Positions 12,020 through 23,522 of a stretch of 64,000 nt of DNA are shown here, piece by piece. Both the position numbers and the translations under genes were made by a program. The notes beneath the pieces are model-generated. The model did not search any database. It was given only the letters and a program-made list of their open reading frames with translations, and had not been told where the DNA came from. Positions within the stretch are counted from its first letter, which is position 1, and every line of letters begins with the position of its first letter. This DNA comes from Cryptomeria japonica. Its lineage: Eukaryota > Streptophyta > Pinopsida > Cupressales > Cupressaceae. The stretch lies in assembly GCF_030272615.1 (NCBI RefSeq), contig NC_081412.1, positions 544,532,370 to 544,596,369 of the forward strand, read 5' to 3'.

Positions 12020-12530
12020 TTTTAGTTATAAAACATGTACTATGTACTTCAGCATGCATTAATCTTTAGGATTATTTTTAGTTTTGTTTTTTCATGAGTT
12101 TGTTATTTTGATAGTCTTTACAATTTATGTGAGGATTTTTTCTGTTCTTGCGATTTATAGTTTGGGGAGTAGTTTGTTTTTAGTTATTTTTCCATGCAAA
12201 TAATGCTGAGAAGATTTAGGAAAATTATTTGATGTTTTTCTTATTCGTAGCTTTCCATGTCATGCTGGGAATATATTTAGAACTGCAGTTATGATTAATT
12301 TGTTCTAGGCTGCAAATTCTTTATATACACGGTCTCTACGTAGTTTCTAATTAAGTTGCAATAAAAGAAATTGGTGTGTGCAATTCCGAAAATAGGGCAT
12401 TTTGTTTATTTATTTTGAATTGTAATTTCTTTTTGCAATTTATTCTTTTGCTATTATTGTTTGCTTTCTCTATTATTATTTTTGTTAATCAGGTGGTTCA
12501 AAGAGGATAGGCCAGGTTCAAAATTCTACG
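12020..12530 (+). repeat. 5' LTR of Ty1-copia element (5' end truncated or unclear)
   Basis: Matches the 3' LTR at 18269-18923 from about AACATGTAC (12038) to TTCAAAATTCTAC (12517-12529). The first ~130 bp of the 3' LTR have no clear counterpart; weak similarity may reach back to the GLR stop codon. The LTR ends TCTACG, against TCTACA in the other copy, directly before the primer-binding site. Two insertions of about 20-35 bp in the 3' LTR and many point differences show an old element. Confidence 0.8.
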
Positions 12531-12546
12531 TGGTATCAGAGCAGGT
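12531..12546 (+). other. Primer-binding site (initiator-Met tRNA type)
   Basis: TGGTATCAGAGCAGGT directly abuts the 5' LTR end, as in most plant Ty1-copia elements. Confidence 0.85.
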
Positions 12547-12597
12547 AAAATTGTTTTGGGTTAAAGTTTTATTGTTGGAATTTTGCCAAAGTTAATC

Positions 12598-13600
12598 ATG
12601 CCGAATTCTAACCATATGCCTGTTTCAGAATTTGATGGGAATGATTATGATTGTTGGTGCATTAAGATATTGACCTTTTTTATTGGAAAAGATTTGTGGG
12701 GGATTATTGAATCAGGTTATGAGGAGCCAGCTGATTGGAATGCCCTTACAGCCATTGAAATAACAACAAAAAAGGAAGCAAGGAAAAAGAATGTTCAAGC
12801 TTTGTTTCACATTCAGATAGCTTTTCATAAGAGCTTATTTCCAAGAATATCAGGAGCAACAACTGTCAAAGATGTCTGGAAGACTCTACAAGAAGCTTAC
12901 TGGGGTAGTGATCAAATTAAGGTGGTTAAGCTTCAGACGTTGAAGTGAGAGTTTGAAAATTTGAAGATGCAAGAAGCTAAAAGTATCAGTGATTATTGTG
13001 TCAAAGTCAAAGATGTGGTCAAAAAAATGGCTAAACTTGGGGAAATTGTAAGCAATGAAGTTTTGATTAAAAAGGTGTTGAGATCTTTGCCACCCAGATG
13101 GAATCATGTTGCAATAATCATAGAAGAAAGCAACGATTTGATAAATCTACAGTTTGATCAATTGGTTGGATCTCTGATGTCTCATGAAAAAAGATTGAAA
13201 TATTCTTTTGAAGGTGTAGAGAAAGAGTTTTCCTCTAAATTACAAATCACAAAAAATAAAGATGCAAGCAGTAGTAGCACCAAAACACAATCAAGGCCAA
13301 GGTAAAGGGCAAAGCCAAAATTCTTCAAGAGGTAGAGGCAGAGGTAGCTCAAGAGGAAGAGGTGGTTCCAGAGGAAGAGGTAGAGGAAAATTTGATAAGA
13401 GAAATGTTCAATGTTACGATTGTAACATGTATAGACACTTTCAAAGAGAATGCGGATTGAAAGAAGGCAAAAGTGCTAACTATGCTCAAGAAAGTAGTGA
13501 GAATCCTCCTTATCACTTATTTTTATCTTATGCCAAGGGTGAAAATACTAGTAAAGATGTTTGGTACCTAGATTCTGGATTCTCTAACCATATGACATAG
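12598..13600 (+). pseudogene. Ty1-copia gag and protease start (degenerate)
   Basis: The ATG at 12598 opens MPNSNHMPVSEFDGNDYDCW, the usual start of copia Gag. Gag continues through a TGA at 12946 and a frameshift near 13300. A Arg/Gly-rich stretch (13330-13390) precedes a CCHC zinc knuckle (CYDCNMYRHFQREC, about 13410-13452) in which the usual Gly before His is Arg. The protease motif WYLDSGFSNHMT (about 13561-13596) is followed by a TAG. Role: Gag packages the RNA and the aspartic protease would process the polyprotein. The stops and shift mean no full product. Confidence 0.88.
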
Positions 13601-14910
13601 AATGAGAAGTTGTTTTCAACAAAGGATGGAAGTTTCAAATCTAAGATCCAACTTGGTGATGATATATCATTGGAGTTTGCTGCCAAAGGAGCTATGGAGG
13701 TCCAAACAAAAGAAGGTATAAAGAGTATTCATGATATTTAGTATATTCCACAATTGAAGCATAATTTGTTAAGTGTTGGGCAGCTATGTGAGAAAAATTA
13801 TAAAATAGTCCTTGAGAATAAGACATGTACTATCTATGATAAGAATAAGGGTAATAGGGTGATCACTGTTGTTCCTACGACAAGAAATAGGATGTTCCCT
13901 TGAGGTTTGGTGAACATAACAACAGTTTGGCAAATATGGCTTATGAGGATTCAAGTTGGTTATGGCATCTCAGGTATGGGCATTTAAATTTTCATAGTTT
14001 GAAGTTTCTAACCTCACATGCATTAGTTTCTGGTTTGCCCAAGGTTGAGGAACACAAGGAGGTTTGTGAAGGTTGTGCTAAAGGAAATCATGTGAGGGAA
14101 AATTTTCCAAAGGGCAATCCATGGAGGGCTCATCAACCACTTCAGCTTGTTCATTCAGATATATGTGGTCCTATGTAGACTAAGAGTTTGGGTAAGTCAT
14201 CATATTTCATCACTTTTATTGATGATTACTCACGAAATTGTTGGGTATATTTTTTGAAGGTGAAGGATGAAGCCCTTGATAAATTCAAGAAGTTTAAAGC
14301 CCTTGTGGAAAATAAGAAAGGATGCAAGATCAAATGTTTAAGGACTGATCGTGGAGGAAAATTTTTCTCAAAGGATTTCCAAAGTTATTGTGATCTTAAT
14401 GGCATCAAGAGGCAACTTACTACTGCATACACACCTCAACAAAATGGAGTAGCTGAAAAGAAGAATTGTATTGTGTTTGAAATGACAAGGTGAATGTTAC
14501 AAACCAAGAGATTGACCAATTCTTATTGGGGAGATGCAATTGCTGCAACAATGTACATCCTCAACCGTAGCCCCACTAGTACACTAGAAAAGATGATTCC
14601 TTATGAAAATTGGTATGGAAAAAGGCCCAATGTTAATCATTTCAAATTTTTTGGTTGTTTGTCTTATGTGCATGTACCTAACCAGAATAGACAAAAGTTA
14701 GATGCAAAGAATGAGTCATGTATTTTTATTGGGTATAGTGAGAAAAGCAAGGCTTATAGATTGTATAATCCTGTCACTAATAAGCTTATTGTTTCAAGAG
14801 ATGTAATTTTTGATGAAGGGGGAGTTTATGGTCATCAGAAAGACCATATTGAGAAGCCAAAATATATTTTGAATGATGATATAATTTTTGATATTGATCA
14901 TGAGTAGCCA
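13601..14910 (+). pseudogene. Ty1-copia integrase region (degenerate)
   Basis: Protease end and integrase in broken frames. LKHNLLSVGQLC (about 13755) precedes the zinc-binding HHCC region (LWHLRYGHLNFHSL and VCEGCAKGNH, 13955-14090), then the catalytic core: HSDICGPM at 14152-14178 (D), TFIDDYSR at 14212-14235 (D) and TPQQNGVAEKKN at 14431-14466 (E; NGVAE). The C-terminal GKRPNVNHFKFFGCLSYVHV (about 14620-14680) is typical of copia. Stops at 14176, 14491 and 14905 separate the pieces; the frame otherwise stays mostly aligned. Confidence 0.88.
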
Positions 14911-15708
14911 ACTAACATTTTTGTATCTAGTGGTTTAACTCCACCAAGTAGTCCTTCATCAAGTTCTTCAGTACCAAGTTCAAGTCTAACTTCTTCTCCA
15001 AGTTATACAAGGAAGGTAAGGAGATTGAGTTGTATCTACCAAAGGAGTGGAACTCAAGTACATGAAGAAAACCCAATAGGTGAGACATTAAATTTTGCTT
15101 TATTAGCCATGGCTGATTTTGAACCATCATGTTTTGAAGATGCATATACTAATGAGGTTTGGGTGCAAGCCATGGAAGAAGAGATGAATTCAATCCACAG
15201 GAATGACACTTGGGAGTTAATAGAACTTCCCCATGACAAGAAACAAATTGGAACCAAATGGGTCTACAAGACCAAGTGTAATAGCGATGGGAGTGTTGAA
15301 AGACACAAGGTAAGATTAGTTACTAAAGGCTTCACACAAAAGTATGAAATTTATTATGAAGAGACATTTGCACCAGTAGTAAGACAAGAGACCATAAGAA
15401 TGTTGATTTCATTAGCAGCTCAGAAGAAGTGGAACATACATCATATGGACATGAAAGTGCCTTTTTGAATGGGTACTTAGACGAGGAAGTATATGTGGAG
15501 CAACCATGAGGTTTTGAAGTGGAAGGAAAAGAGAATCATGTCTATAGGTTGAAGAAGGATTTGTATGGCCTTAAGCAAGCACCAAGAGTGTGGTATGTCA
15601 GTATTGATAGATACTTTCAGGAGAATGGCTTCCAGAGAAGTAAGAGTGATCCTACCCTTTACTACAAACAATAAGGTATTGATATTCTAATCATAAGTTT
15701 GTATGTTG

Positions 15709-17368
15709 TGTGTGGGAGAAAAAGCGAGACTAGGTTATCATGCCCTAATCCTACCTTTTGACACACATTACGGAATACGAAAGAGCCTAGAGGTATCACA
15801 CAATTGGCTACTTCTTTTGGTGAAAGAGAGAGCCACGGGCTACCTATTAGGATTTCTATTCCTTTGTTGTAATTGAAAGGTAAGATTATGCAAGTTCAAT
15901 TCCTAACCCTAAAATGCAAGTATGAACTAATAACAAGATTGCAGAATTGAACTTAAACAATGGAAAGCTGCAAACACAAGGACAAGACAAGAATGCAGAT
16001 GCATACCGGGAGTCAAAATCTGATTGGAAATGTTCGGGATGGGGGCGCGGGCGCCGCTGTCCTGATTCTGTCCCGGAAACTGCACCTGAAACTACTGTTT
16101 TGCACTCTGGAAAATTGTCGGAAATGCTGTCTGTCAGGGGGACCAGGGCGCCCAGCGCCTCTGTCCCAGGGACCAGGGCGCCCAGCGCCCCTATCCTAGC
16201 AGGACCAGGGTGCCCCATGCCCCTATCCTGATATTCTGCTCTGCAATTTGGTGTGGGGTGCTGTCTCGACCTGCTTTTTCCGGATCTGCAACCTGCGGCA
16301 TCGTCCGAGTCTCGAAACCTGCACTTATATCTGAAAAAGGTGTTTGGGTGGCTATATAGGGTTTTGCCTTAGTCAAACCCCCGCTTCGGTGATTTCCACC
16401 TCCACGAGTAGCCAAGTTGTATTGTAAAAGTAATGTGTGTGCAGACCTTGTGTGTGTGCAAGATCTAAAATGCAAGTAAGCAAGCTAGAGCAACCTAAAA
16501 AGTAAACCCTAATTGCTTGTCAATGATAATGTAAATGCTCTAAATCAAGATGCAAAGTGATCTAAAGCATGAATAAATGAGATATTGAAGCTTATGCAAA
16601 GACATGAAAACAACATGAAATCATACCCAACCCCCAAGGGAGAGGTACAAGCCAATCTTCAGTCGGTAATCTCCTATTGTTCTTCAATGTCTTCCAAGCC
16701 CTAAATGGATGAATGGATTTGATAAATGCTTGATAGAGGGATGCTGAAAGTTGTTGAAGTCTTCAAAGATCTGCTCTTTCGCTGCATATGAGGTTCCTGA
16801 AAACAAAATTCGGATCCTTTCAAATGAAGAAAGAGAGCTCTTATGTATGAAACCCTAGGTCGCAATTTCATCTTTTGGCCGACCTAGAGATTGAATATCC
16901 CACCAATTTCTTGGGGTTAAGCTTTATTTTATGATTGGATCATGCTCCTAAAATTTCGGGAAAAATGTCCGGGACCGTGTGCACTCCGGGCGCCATGGTC
17001 CCGGCAACTTTTCACCAAATTTTCAGGGCCGTCAGATATGATGATTTTAGAGAGAATCCCGAAGTTACAGGTGATTTTGAGATGTTTTGATCCCCGAAAT
17101 CAAGCCCCCAAGTTTGAAATAGGACTTAATTAGGGTTTTTGATTAGATGATATATTGGAGGACTAACATGAAAAGGGGCACACTTTAACGAAAGGGCCCG
17201 ACTTTATGATGTGAAGGATGATGAAATAGGACCTTAGACCTAATTAATTTGATTAATTAAGTGCTAAAGGGGAAATGCAATGCAAAATACAAACTACGCC
17301 AAGGCGGGTGCTAAACTAGGTGTGAAATTGTATTGCCTTAGCAAGTGCGTACAATTTACGATGCTACA
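15709..17368. mobile_element. Solo LTR inserted in the copia RT (5-bp TSD TGTTG)
   Basis: The insert begins TGTGTGGGAG and ends GATGCTACA, giving the TG..CA borders of LTRs, and is flanked by TGTTG at 15704-15708 and 17369-17373. Removing the insert and one repeat rejoins the copia RT at its YVDD box in sense. No gag, pol, primer-binding site or second LTR is seen, so this is best read as a solo LTR of 1660 bp left by LTR-LTR recombination. It has an unusual GC-rich core (about 16035-16340) with short tandem repeats. It is probably from a Ty3-gypsy family, but the family is not determined. Confidence 0.8.
16135..16230. repeat. GC-rich tandem repeat in the solo LTR
   Basis: Three imperfect copies of a ~30-bp unit: GGGACCAGGGCGCCCAGCGC followed by a CTCTGTCC or CCTATCC-type tail, then a variant GGACCAGGGTGCCCCATGCC. 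The core is palindromic (GGGCGCCC). The surrounding window is AT-rich, so the tract stands out. Confidence 0.8.
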
Positions 17369-18251
17369 TGTTGATGATCTATTATATATGGGTAGTAGTT
17401 CTAAGATGAAAATGAATTCAAAGTTTCTATGATGAATGAATTTGAGATGAAAGTTCTTGGTCTCATGAATTATTTTTTAGGAATAGAAGTTTATCAAAGT
17501 AAGGATGAGATTTTCATTTGTCAAACAAAGTATGCACGAGATATGCTGAAGAAATTTGATATGACTGATGGTGCTGATTTAGTTGATGAGACAATTTACA
17601 AAAGTATTGTCAGGAGCTTGATGTTTCTAACCCACACAAGGCCTGATATTGCATATTCAGTTTCACTTGTTTCAAGGTATATGACAAATCCATCAAAAAT
17701 ACATATGAAGGCAACGAAGAGGATTTTGAGGTATGTGAAAGGCACTCTAAATTTTGGTATTCATTACTACTCTTCTAGGAAGTTCAATCTTGTTGGCTTT
17801 AGTGATTCAGATTTTGGGAGGTAGTATGGATGATCGTAAGTCTACATCTGGGAATTGTTTCTCTTTTGGTTCTGGATTAGTTACTTGAAGCTCGAAAAAA
17901 AAGCATTGTTGGTCTCTCATCTACAGAAGCAGATTATGTTGCAATTACCTCAGCAGGTACACAAGCTCTTTGGCTCAGAAATTTTTTGGAAGAGATTGGA
18001 GAAAATCAAATTCAACCTACAGTGATTTATTGTGATAATGCACGAGTGCCATCAAGTCAGCAAAGAACCCAATTCATCACAACAAGACAAACCATTTTGA
18101 TATGAAATATCACTTCATGCAAGATTTGGTGCAGAAGAAGGACGTTGAATTGAAGCACATCAACACCCATGATCAACTAGCGGATATATTCACCAAGGCA
18201 ATTGCAAATGCTTAGTTTTTGACACTACAAGATAAAATTGTGAGCCCTCTC

Positions 18252-18268
18252 AACATCAAGGGGGAGTA
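18252..18268 (+). other. Polypurine tract of the copia element
   Basis: CATCAAGGGGGAGTATG directly precedes the 3' LTR start TGTAGATG. The AAGGGGGAG word is the usual plus-strand primer site of plant copia elements. Confidence 0.75.
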
Positions 18269-18923
18269 TGTAGATGTTTGAAGCCGGGATCTTCCTTGAG
18301 CATGCAGCTCCAGTTTGGAAATCAATCTTTCCATTCATCGCCATGCATAAGTTATTTTTAGTGTAAATCACTTTTTGTTTATATTCATACAAATAAAGCA
18401 TGTACTCCAGCATGCATTAATCCTTAGGACTATTTTTAGTTTTGCTTTTGCATGAGTTTGTTATTTTGTTAGTCTTTCCAATTCACTTGAGGATTTTTTC
18501 TGTTCTTGCGAATAAAGCATGTTGTGCATGCAGTTAATCTATTTATAGTTTGTGGAGTAGTTTGTTTTCAGTTTGAGAGACTCATATTTTTCCATGCAAA
18601 TAATGCAGAGAAGATTTAGGAAAATTATCTAATGTTTTTCTTATGGGTAGCTTTCCATGTAATGCTGGGAATATATTTAGAACTGCAGTTATGATTAATT
18701 TGTTCTAGGAAAATTCTTTATATACACAGCCTCTATGTAATTTCTAATTAGCTGCAATAAAAGAAATTAGTGTGTGCAATTCTGAAAACAGGGCACTTTG
18801 TTTTTTATTCTGAATTGTGATTTCTTTTTGCAATTTATTATTTTGTTGTTATTGTTTGCTCTCTATTATTATTTTTGTTAATCAGCTAGTTCAGAGAGGA
18901 TAGATCAAGTTCAAAATTCTACA
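18269..18923 (+). repeat. 3' LTR of Ty1-copia element
   Basis: 655 bp, starting TGTAGA and ending TCTACA, a perfect 6-bp terminal inverted repeat. It follows the polypurine tract and matches the 5' LTR at 12038-12530 with indels. A target-site duplication could not be found because the outer border of the 5' LTR is unclear. Confidence 0.85.
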
Positions 18924-21795
18924 AGATATGACCTGCAGTTCCAGATTCTATAATTTATCTACTAGAAATATGTTGGTTTTGTTATGTGGATTAATTCTTG
19001 CTTCACGTTTAAACTCAAATGATCATCTTTCTTAATTTATGTGGATTAATTTTGTTATAACCATAAATATGGATATGTGGTTAAACTATTATTATCATGT
19101 TTACCAAAATTCAATGAATAAACATGTACAATTACGTATTCTTGATGTACAACTACATATTTTTCGGACAATATTCTAGGCTAATTGCTGTACTGATACA
19201 GTAAGTACTTTTCAGATAAAATTTATCTTACTCATGAATAGCTCAATCCAATTTCACCTTAGTAATAACCCTTCAAAAATCATGTGTACAAAGTTTCCTA
19301 AATTTTTTCTATAATGTTATTTTTGAAAATTGGTTCACTAAATCGAATGGTATGAATGCAACATGTATTAGTCGACAGGCAGAATCTATCAACAAAATTG
19401 TTAACTACTAAAAAATATTTTGCAATTGTTAGAATTAAACAGGTTATAGGTGTATCATTGAAACATTGCACGTCTCTGATTCTTCGAATAGGTGCTTAGG
19501 ATTTGATACGTTCCCCTGTGCACGTATTTGCATGCGCGTGCACATGCTTGCTGCGCTTCCTTTTTTTGTATTTGTGGGTTTTCTGAGCTAAAGCAGCCTG
19601 TCTCGAGGTCATTTCTTCATTATCAGTCCTGACATTTATGTGCCCTGTTTTATCTAGTTTTCTTTATTCCTTGATTGCTGTACATGTTTTTTTGTTTACA
19701 ATTCCTAGTGCATTCTATATAACTTTGAGTTTTTACCTTGAATTTTCAATGGCGAGATTGGGAGGATTCGTTTAAAGATGTTGTTGAACAAGGAGGAGCT
19801 ACAAAGAGCTCCAACATGTGGTTATAAAAATGCTATTGATTTTCTCATGCAAGTTACACAGGAAGTCTGATAAGTATGTTGATAATGTTTAGCATTCTAA
19901 TGGTTTTCTCCAAAAAAGTGAAGCTCATCTTGTTGTGATCATTAATAGGTTGAGATTATTGCCGATGACGTACTCCATATATTCAGAGCATGCTCTGATA
20001 TGCAAATTTTTGGTTTACGAATCTCACTTCTTTTCCTTGAAAACTGAGCATGTACGACTTAGCAGCTTAAAGAAGACATGGACGTTATATTAGCACCGAA
20101 TAGTTTTTCTTTACTGGTTTTCTCATGCATGGCAGATTGGAATATGGCTTTTGAAGGAATTTATGTTGTTTATTAATTTCTGGCATGGAAGATTTGATTT
20201 GAATGAGGAGCTTTCAGTTCAACTTCTTCATTTTTCAATAGAGTTTTGCAATTTTGCAGATTTGCTATTTAATATTTTATAACACTAGTTCTGAGAAAAT
20301 CTGTAAGTCAATCTCCTCACATGCTAGAAAGAAAGTACTCTCATATGTTCATATTTGTGTTGAGATTTATTTTAATAATCTTTTACCTAAATTTATAGAA
20401 GTTAAATAATGCAATTGATATAACTTTATGAAGTATTCTATTTTGATGTTGTATTTGTCATTTTTATGAATATGTTAAATAAAATTGTCAAAAGAAACCT
20501 TTAGATGTCCCTCAATCTTCACTTGAGAATTCAAAGAATAAAACTAATGTAAAATGAAAAAATATCAATTTCATTTGAGGGTAAATACTCTAGTGATATT
20601 ATTTTAAAGAAATCTTATTAAAAAACGAATGTGATTCGTTAAAAAAAAATTCTTCATACACCTCAAAATTGGTTCCTTGTTATGATTGTTAATGTTTTGT
20701 CAAAGTTGTTCGCGGGGTGGAGTTTTGGTTAAGTGTTTGCCATCCCCCTTTCTCTTTCTGTCTCACTCTTCCATTTGTCTGTGGGTGCTATGTGGTGTCA
20801 CGATGTTGCTCTAAGCGGCTACCCTTTCTCGCCTTGCATTGAGATAGCGCGGAACTGCTGCATGGCATAGGTCTTCCTTTGGCGTAAGTGCTCCCGACCC
20901 CACCATTCTTCATGCGGTAGCAGTGGTTCTTGGCACCTCCATGCTTCATTTAATGGGTCCCCTCCGAGTTTCTATGTGTCCCTTCATTAGTTCATGAGTT
21001 GGAATGTTGTTGGCATCATGGGTATCTTGTTTTGGTAGGTACAGAGGCCTCCATGATGCAGTTAGTATAATTATATCAAAAGGTCATTTTTTATTTTTTA
21101 TTGCATGTGTCTCTATGGACGCCATGCAAGGAGATTCCTAATAGGGAGCGGTTGCAGGAGTTTTTTCTCATGCTTTCCTACTGGTAGTTGTTAGGCACCT
21201 AGGGGCTATTTATTGGCCTCGCTTTAGTTATTTTAGAGGTTCGGACTTTGAGAAAAGATTACTAGACTTTGGCTCTTTGAATCAGCCGTTTATGTTAATT
21301 ATGTTTTGTGGATAATAAATATATCAAACTATGCCTGTGGCCTTTATGGTTATTTTGTTTGAAGCTTAATTGATTAACTTTGGTGCGATTTTCCAATTAA
21401 GTAACTTCTATGATATGTGTTGTGAGACTCTATGGATTAATCTATATTATTAAACTTTTTATATGTTAGATGAATGGTGTATGTCATATCAGGTTGAATG
21501 AGCCTTGTTTGATTTCCTTCTATAATGGTATTGGGCATGTTAATTGTTGAATGGGCCTTAAAATTGCAAATACTTAGGTTTTATGTGCTTCAAATGTTCT
21601 AAAAATATTCTAGTGCATTGCCTAATTAGTGTAGCTTTTAAGTATTATTATCTCCCTTTTCTTCCCCCCATTGTATGAAGCACCAACTTCTCAAACCCAG
21701 AGGTTATTCAGTGAACTTCACAAAAAGGTCCCCCCATCACTGAGTTTCCCATAAGGTTGTTAGGGTATAATGTAAAATTAATAGTCAACAGTTCT
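18924..21795. other. Non-coding; right part may be the Tat-element 5' LTR
   Basis: No host gene recognised. 18924-20690 is AT-rich, with a short GC-rich patch of alternating CACGTA and GCATGC words at 19510-19560. From about 20700 to 21300 the composition is less AT-rich and may be decayed LTR. The sequence just before 21791 ends AGTCAACA, an LTR-like end, followed 10 bp later by TGGCATGCCCAGTGGGACC. The latter resembles the primer-binding region of Tat-type Ty3 elements, so an LTR ending at 21790 is likely, though its start was not located. Confidence 0.45.
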
Positions 21796-21800
21796 TTTTC

Positions 21801-21819
21801 TGGCATGCCCAGTGGGACC
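21801..21819 (+). other. Tat-type primer-binding-site-like sequence
   Basis: TGGCATGCCCAGTGGGACC, preceded by TTCTTTTTC, sits where Tat/Ogre elements have TTTTCTGGCGACTCnnCTGGGGAC. The tRNA could not be assigned with confidence. Confidence 0.55.
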
Positions 21820-21848
21820 TAATTTGTACTTAAAGCCTAGGCAATTTT

Positions 21849-23060
21849 ATGATCCACAGACCTATTACCAGGAGTCAAACAACTTCAAATCCCAATTTAC
21901 TTCAACCACCCTTGGTAACTGTCCAGTTGTCCGCAACTGCCTCTTCTCAGAGTTCACCTATTATCCCTATGACACCCGCTCCCATAGTGATGGCTCAATT
22001 TCCTCCCAATAATTTGGTTACTTGGAATAGTGGCATTCCCCTTATTCCTCTCTTTCCAACCGTAGTATGGGGCCCTATTCCTACCTCTGCACTGAAAGCC
22101 GTCCCTAAATTCACTGGTGAAGATTCCAAAACCCTGGGGGAACACCTTCAAGATGTGATTGATGTTTACATGCTCCATAATGTTACAGAGCAGAATGTAG
22201 CTCTTAGAATGCTTGCCACCTCTTTAAAAGGACAGCTTTAGATTGGTATAGATCTCTTGCACCCAACTCTATAGTTGATTGGGATCATCATGGTGAACAT
22301 TTCTTTGAGATATTTTCAGATAAGACAAATAGGTCATCTTTGATGCAACAACCAATTGCTATCAAAAGAGCGTCTCATCAAGCGGTGACAGACTTCAATA
22401 TAAGATTTCAAAGAACCACGCAGAGGATACCTTTGCCCAGTCGTCCACCCACAAATATGGCATTTGTCTTCTATTTGAAGGCTTTTAATTCAGATATATC
22501 TGTGATGATCCAATATCTTAGAGGCAGTACTATCCTAGATGTATATGATTTGGTAGTCCGAGTAGAGAACAATTCAATTAATGTTGGGAAGCTTGCACTA
22601 TGAGCGCTCATGCCAATCTTCCCCAAAATATCAAATCAAGTTCTTGAGCCTATTACACCTACCACTTCTGCGCATCAATCCATGTACGTAGACCCCCAGC
22701 TCTGCTCCTGAAGTCAATGACATAAAAAATTTGCTGAGATATTCTTCTAATGAAATTATTAACTTGAAAAGATCCCAAATCTCCTCTGCTAGACCTCCTT
22801 TCCATCAAAATTTCCAAGGAAATAAACCCCCATATCAGCAAAACCAATATGCAAACAACCGACCTTCTTCAAGTCAAACAAATGGTTAGATAGTTCTAAT
22901 GCCCAATCTACCACAAACCGTCCATCCTAGTACCAATAAAGAATTAATTTTAGGACAAAATAATCGGGCTGACGACACCAATTCTTGGTGCTTCCCATGT
23001 AACAATGCTCACGCTCCAAGAAACTGTTCAAGGGGTAATTTGCAATAAAAGATTGTAGAT
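21849..23060 (+). pseudogene. Tat-type Ty3-gypsy gag (degenerate)
   Basis: Open stretches 21849-22241 and 22340-22603 form one Gag after a frame correction near 22235. They contain PKFTGEDSKTLGEHLQDVID and, in the second part, HQAVTDFNIRFQRTTQRIP and RPPTNMAFVFYLKAF. A CCHC zinc knuckle (CFPCNNAHAPRNC) lies at about 22990-23028 in another frame. Several stops lie between 22600 and 23060. Gag would form the particle and bind element RNA. Confidence 0.75.
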
Positions 23061-23522
23061 TAGCAAAGTCAAGCTGTTACCTTGGATGTGGGGGTTTATT
23101 CTTCCCTTGGCATGGACAATGCGACCCTCATTGCTCAAATGCAAGGCATGGAAAGCAGAGATAGCCCTGGATCATGCTTTATTTTCTTGGATGACATACT
23201 CACAAATGATGCAATTGCATCGAGTTCAGGAACTCCCCAAGTTCATTTAGACTACAACCTTTAGTTGGAAATATGGTTCACGAGAGAGAGTGTAAACACA
23301 CAAGGGAAAATCATCTCAGAAAAGGCCCTTGAACAACCCGTGGCTATTGCCACATATCAAAGGAAATATTTTATCCCCTATAAGCCAAGAGAAGTAAAAG
23401 TGCCTATGCTATAAGTATTAGACATGGTGGAACAACTAAAGAAAGCCTTGGCTAATGTCTCTGTATGGGATATTCTTAGCATTCTAAAATAAAAGAACCA
23501 ACTTAAATAAGCTCTGGTATAG

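Larger units (their letters stand above)
14911..18220 (+). pseudogene. Ty1-copia reverse transcriptase and RNase H, split by an insertion
   Basis: The RT starts with WVQAMEEEMNSIHRNDTWELI (about 15161) and WVYKTK, then ETFAPVVRQETIRML. A 1-base loss near 15460 shifts the frame before AFLNGYLDEEVYVEQP. The RT reads on through [11 protein letters not shown] to LYV at about 15706, where a 1660-bp LTR is inserted, and resumes with VDDLLYM at about 17370, so the YVDD box itself is split. Downstream come LGLMNYFLGIEV (17455), RPDIAYSVSLVSRYM (17640), SDSDFG and RKSTSG (17800-17850) and SSTEADYVA (17918) of RNase H. Many stops and shifts. Confidence 0.88.

Noticed and set aside
13595-13600. TAG after the copia protease motif as a programmed readthrough stop
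   Set aside because: Plant copia elements of this type encode one polyprotein, and other stops of the same kind follow throughout pol, so decay is the simpler reading.
12029-18923. Intact, potentially active copia element
   Set aside because: Several stops and shifts, an RT split by a solo LTR, and divergent LTRs.
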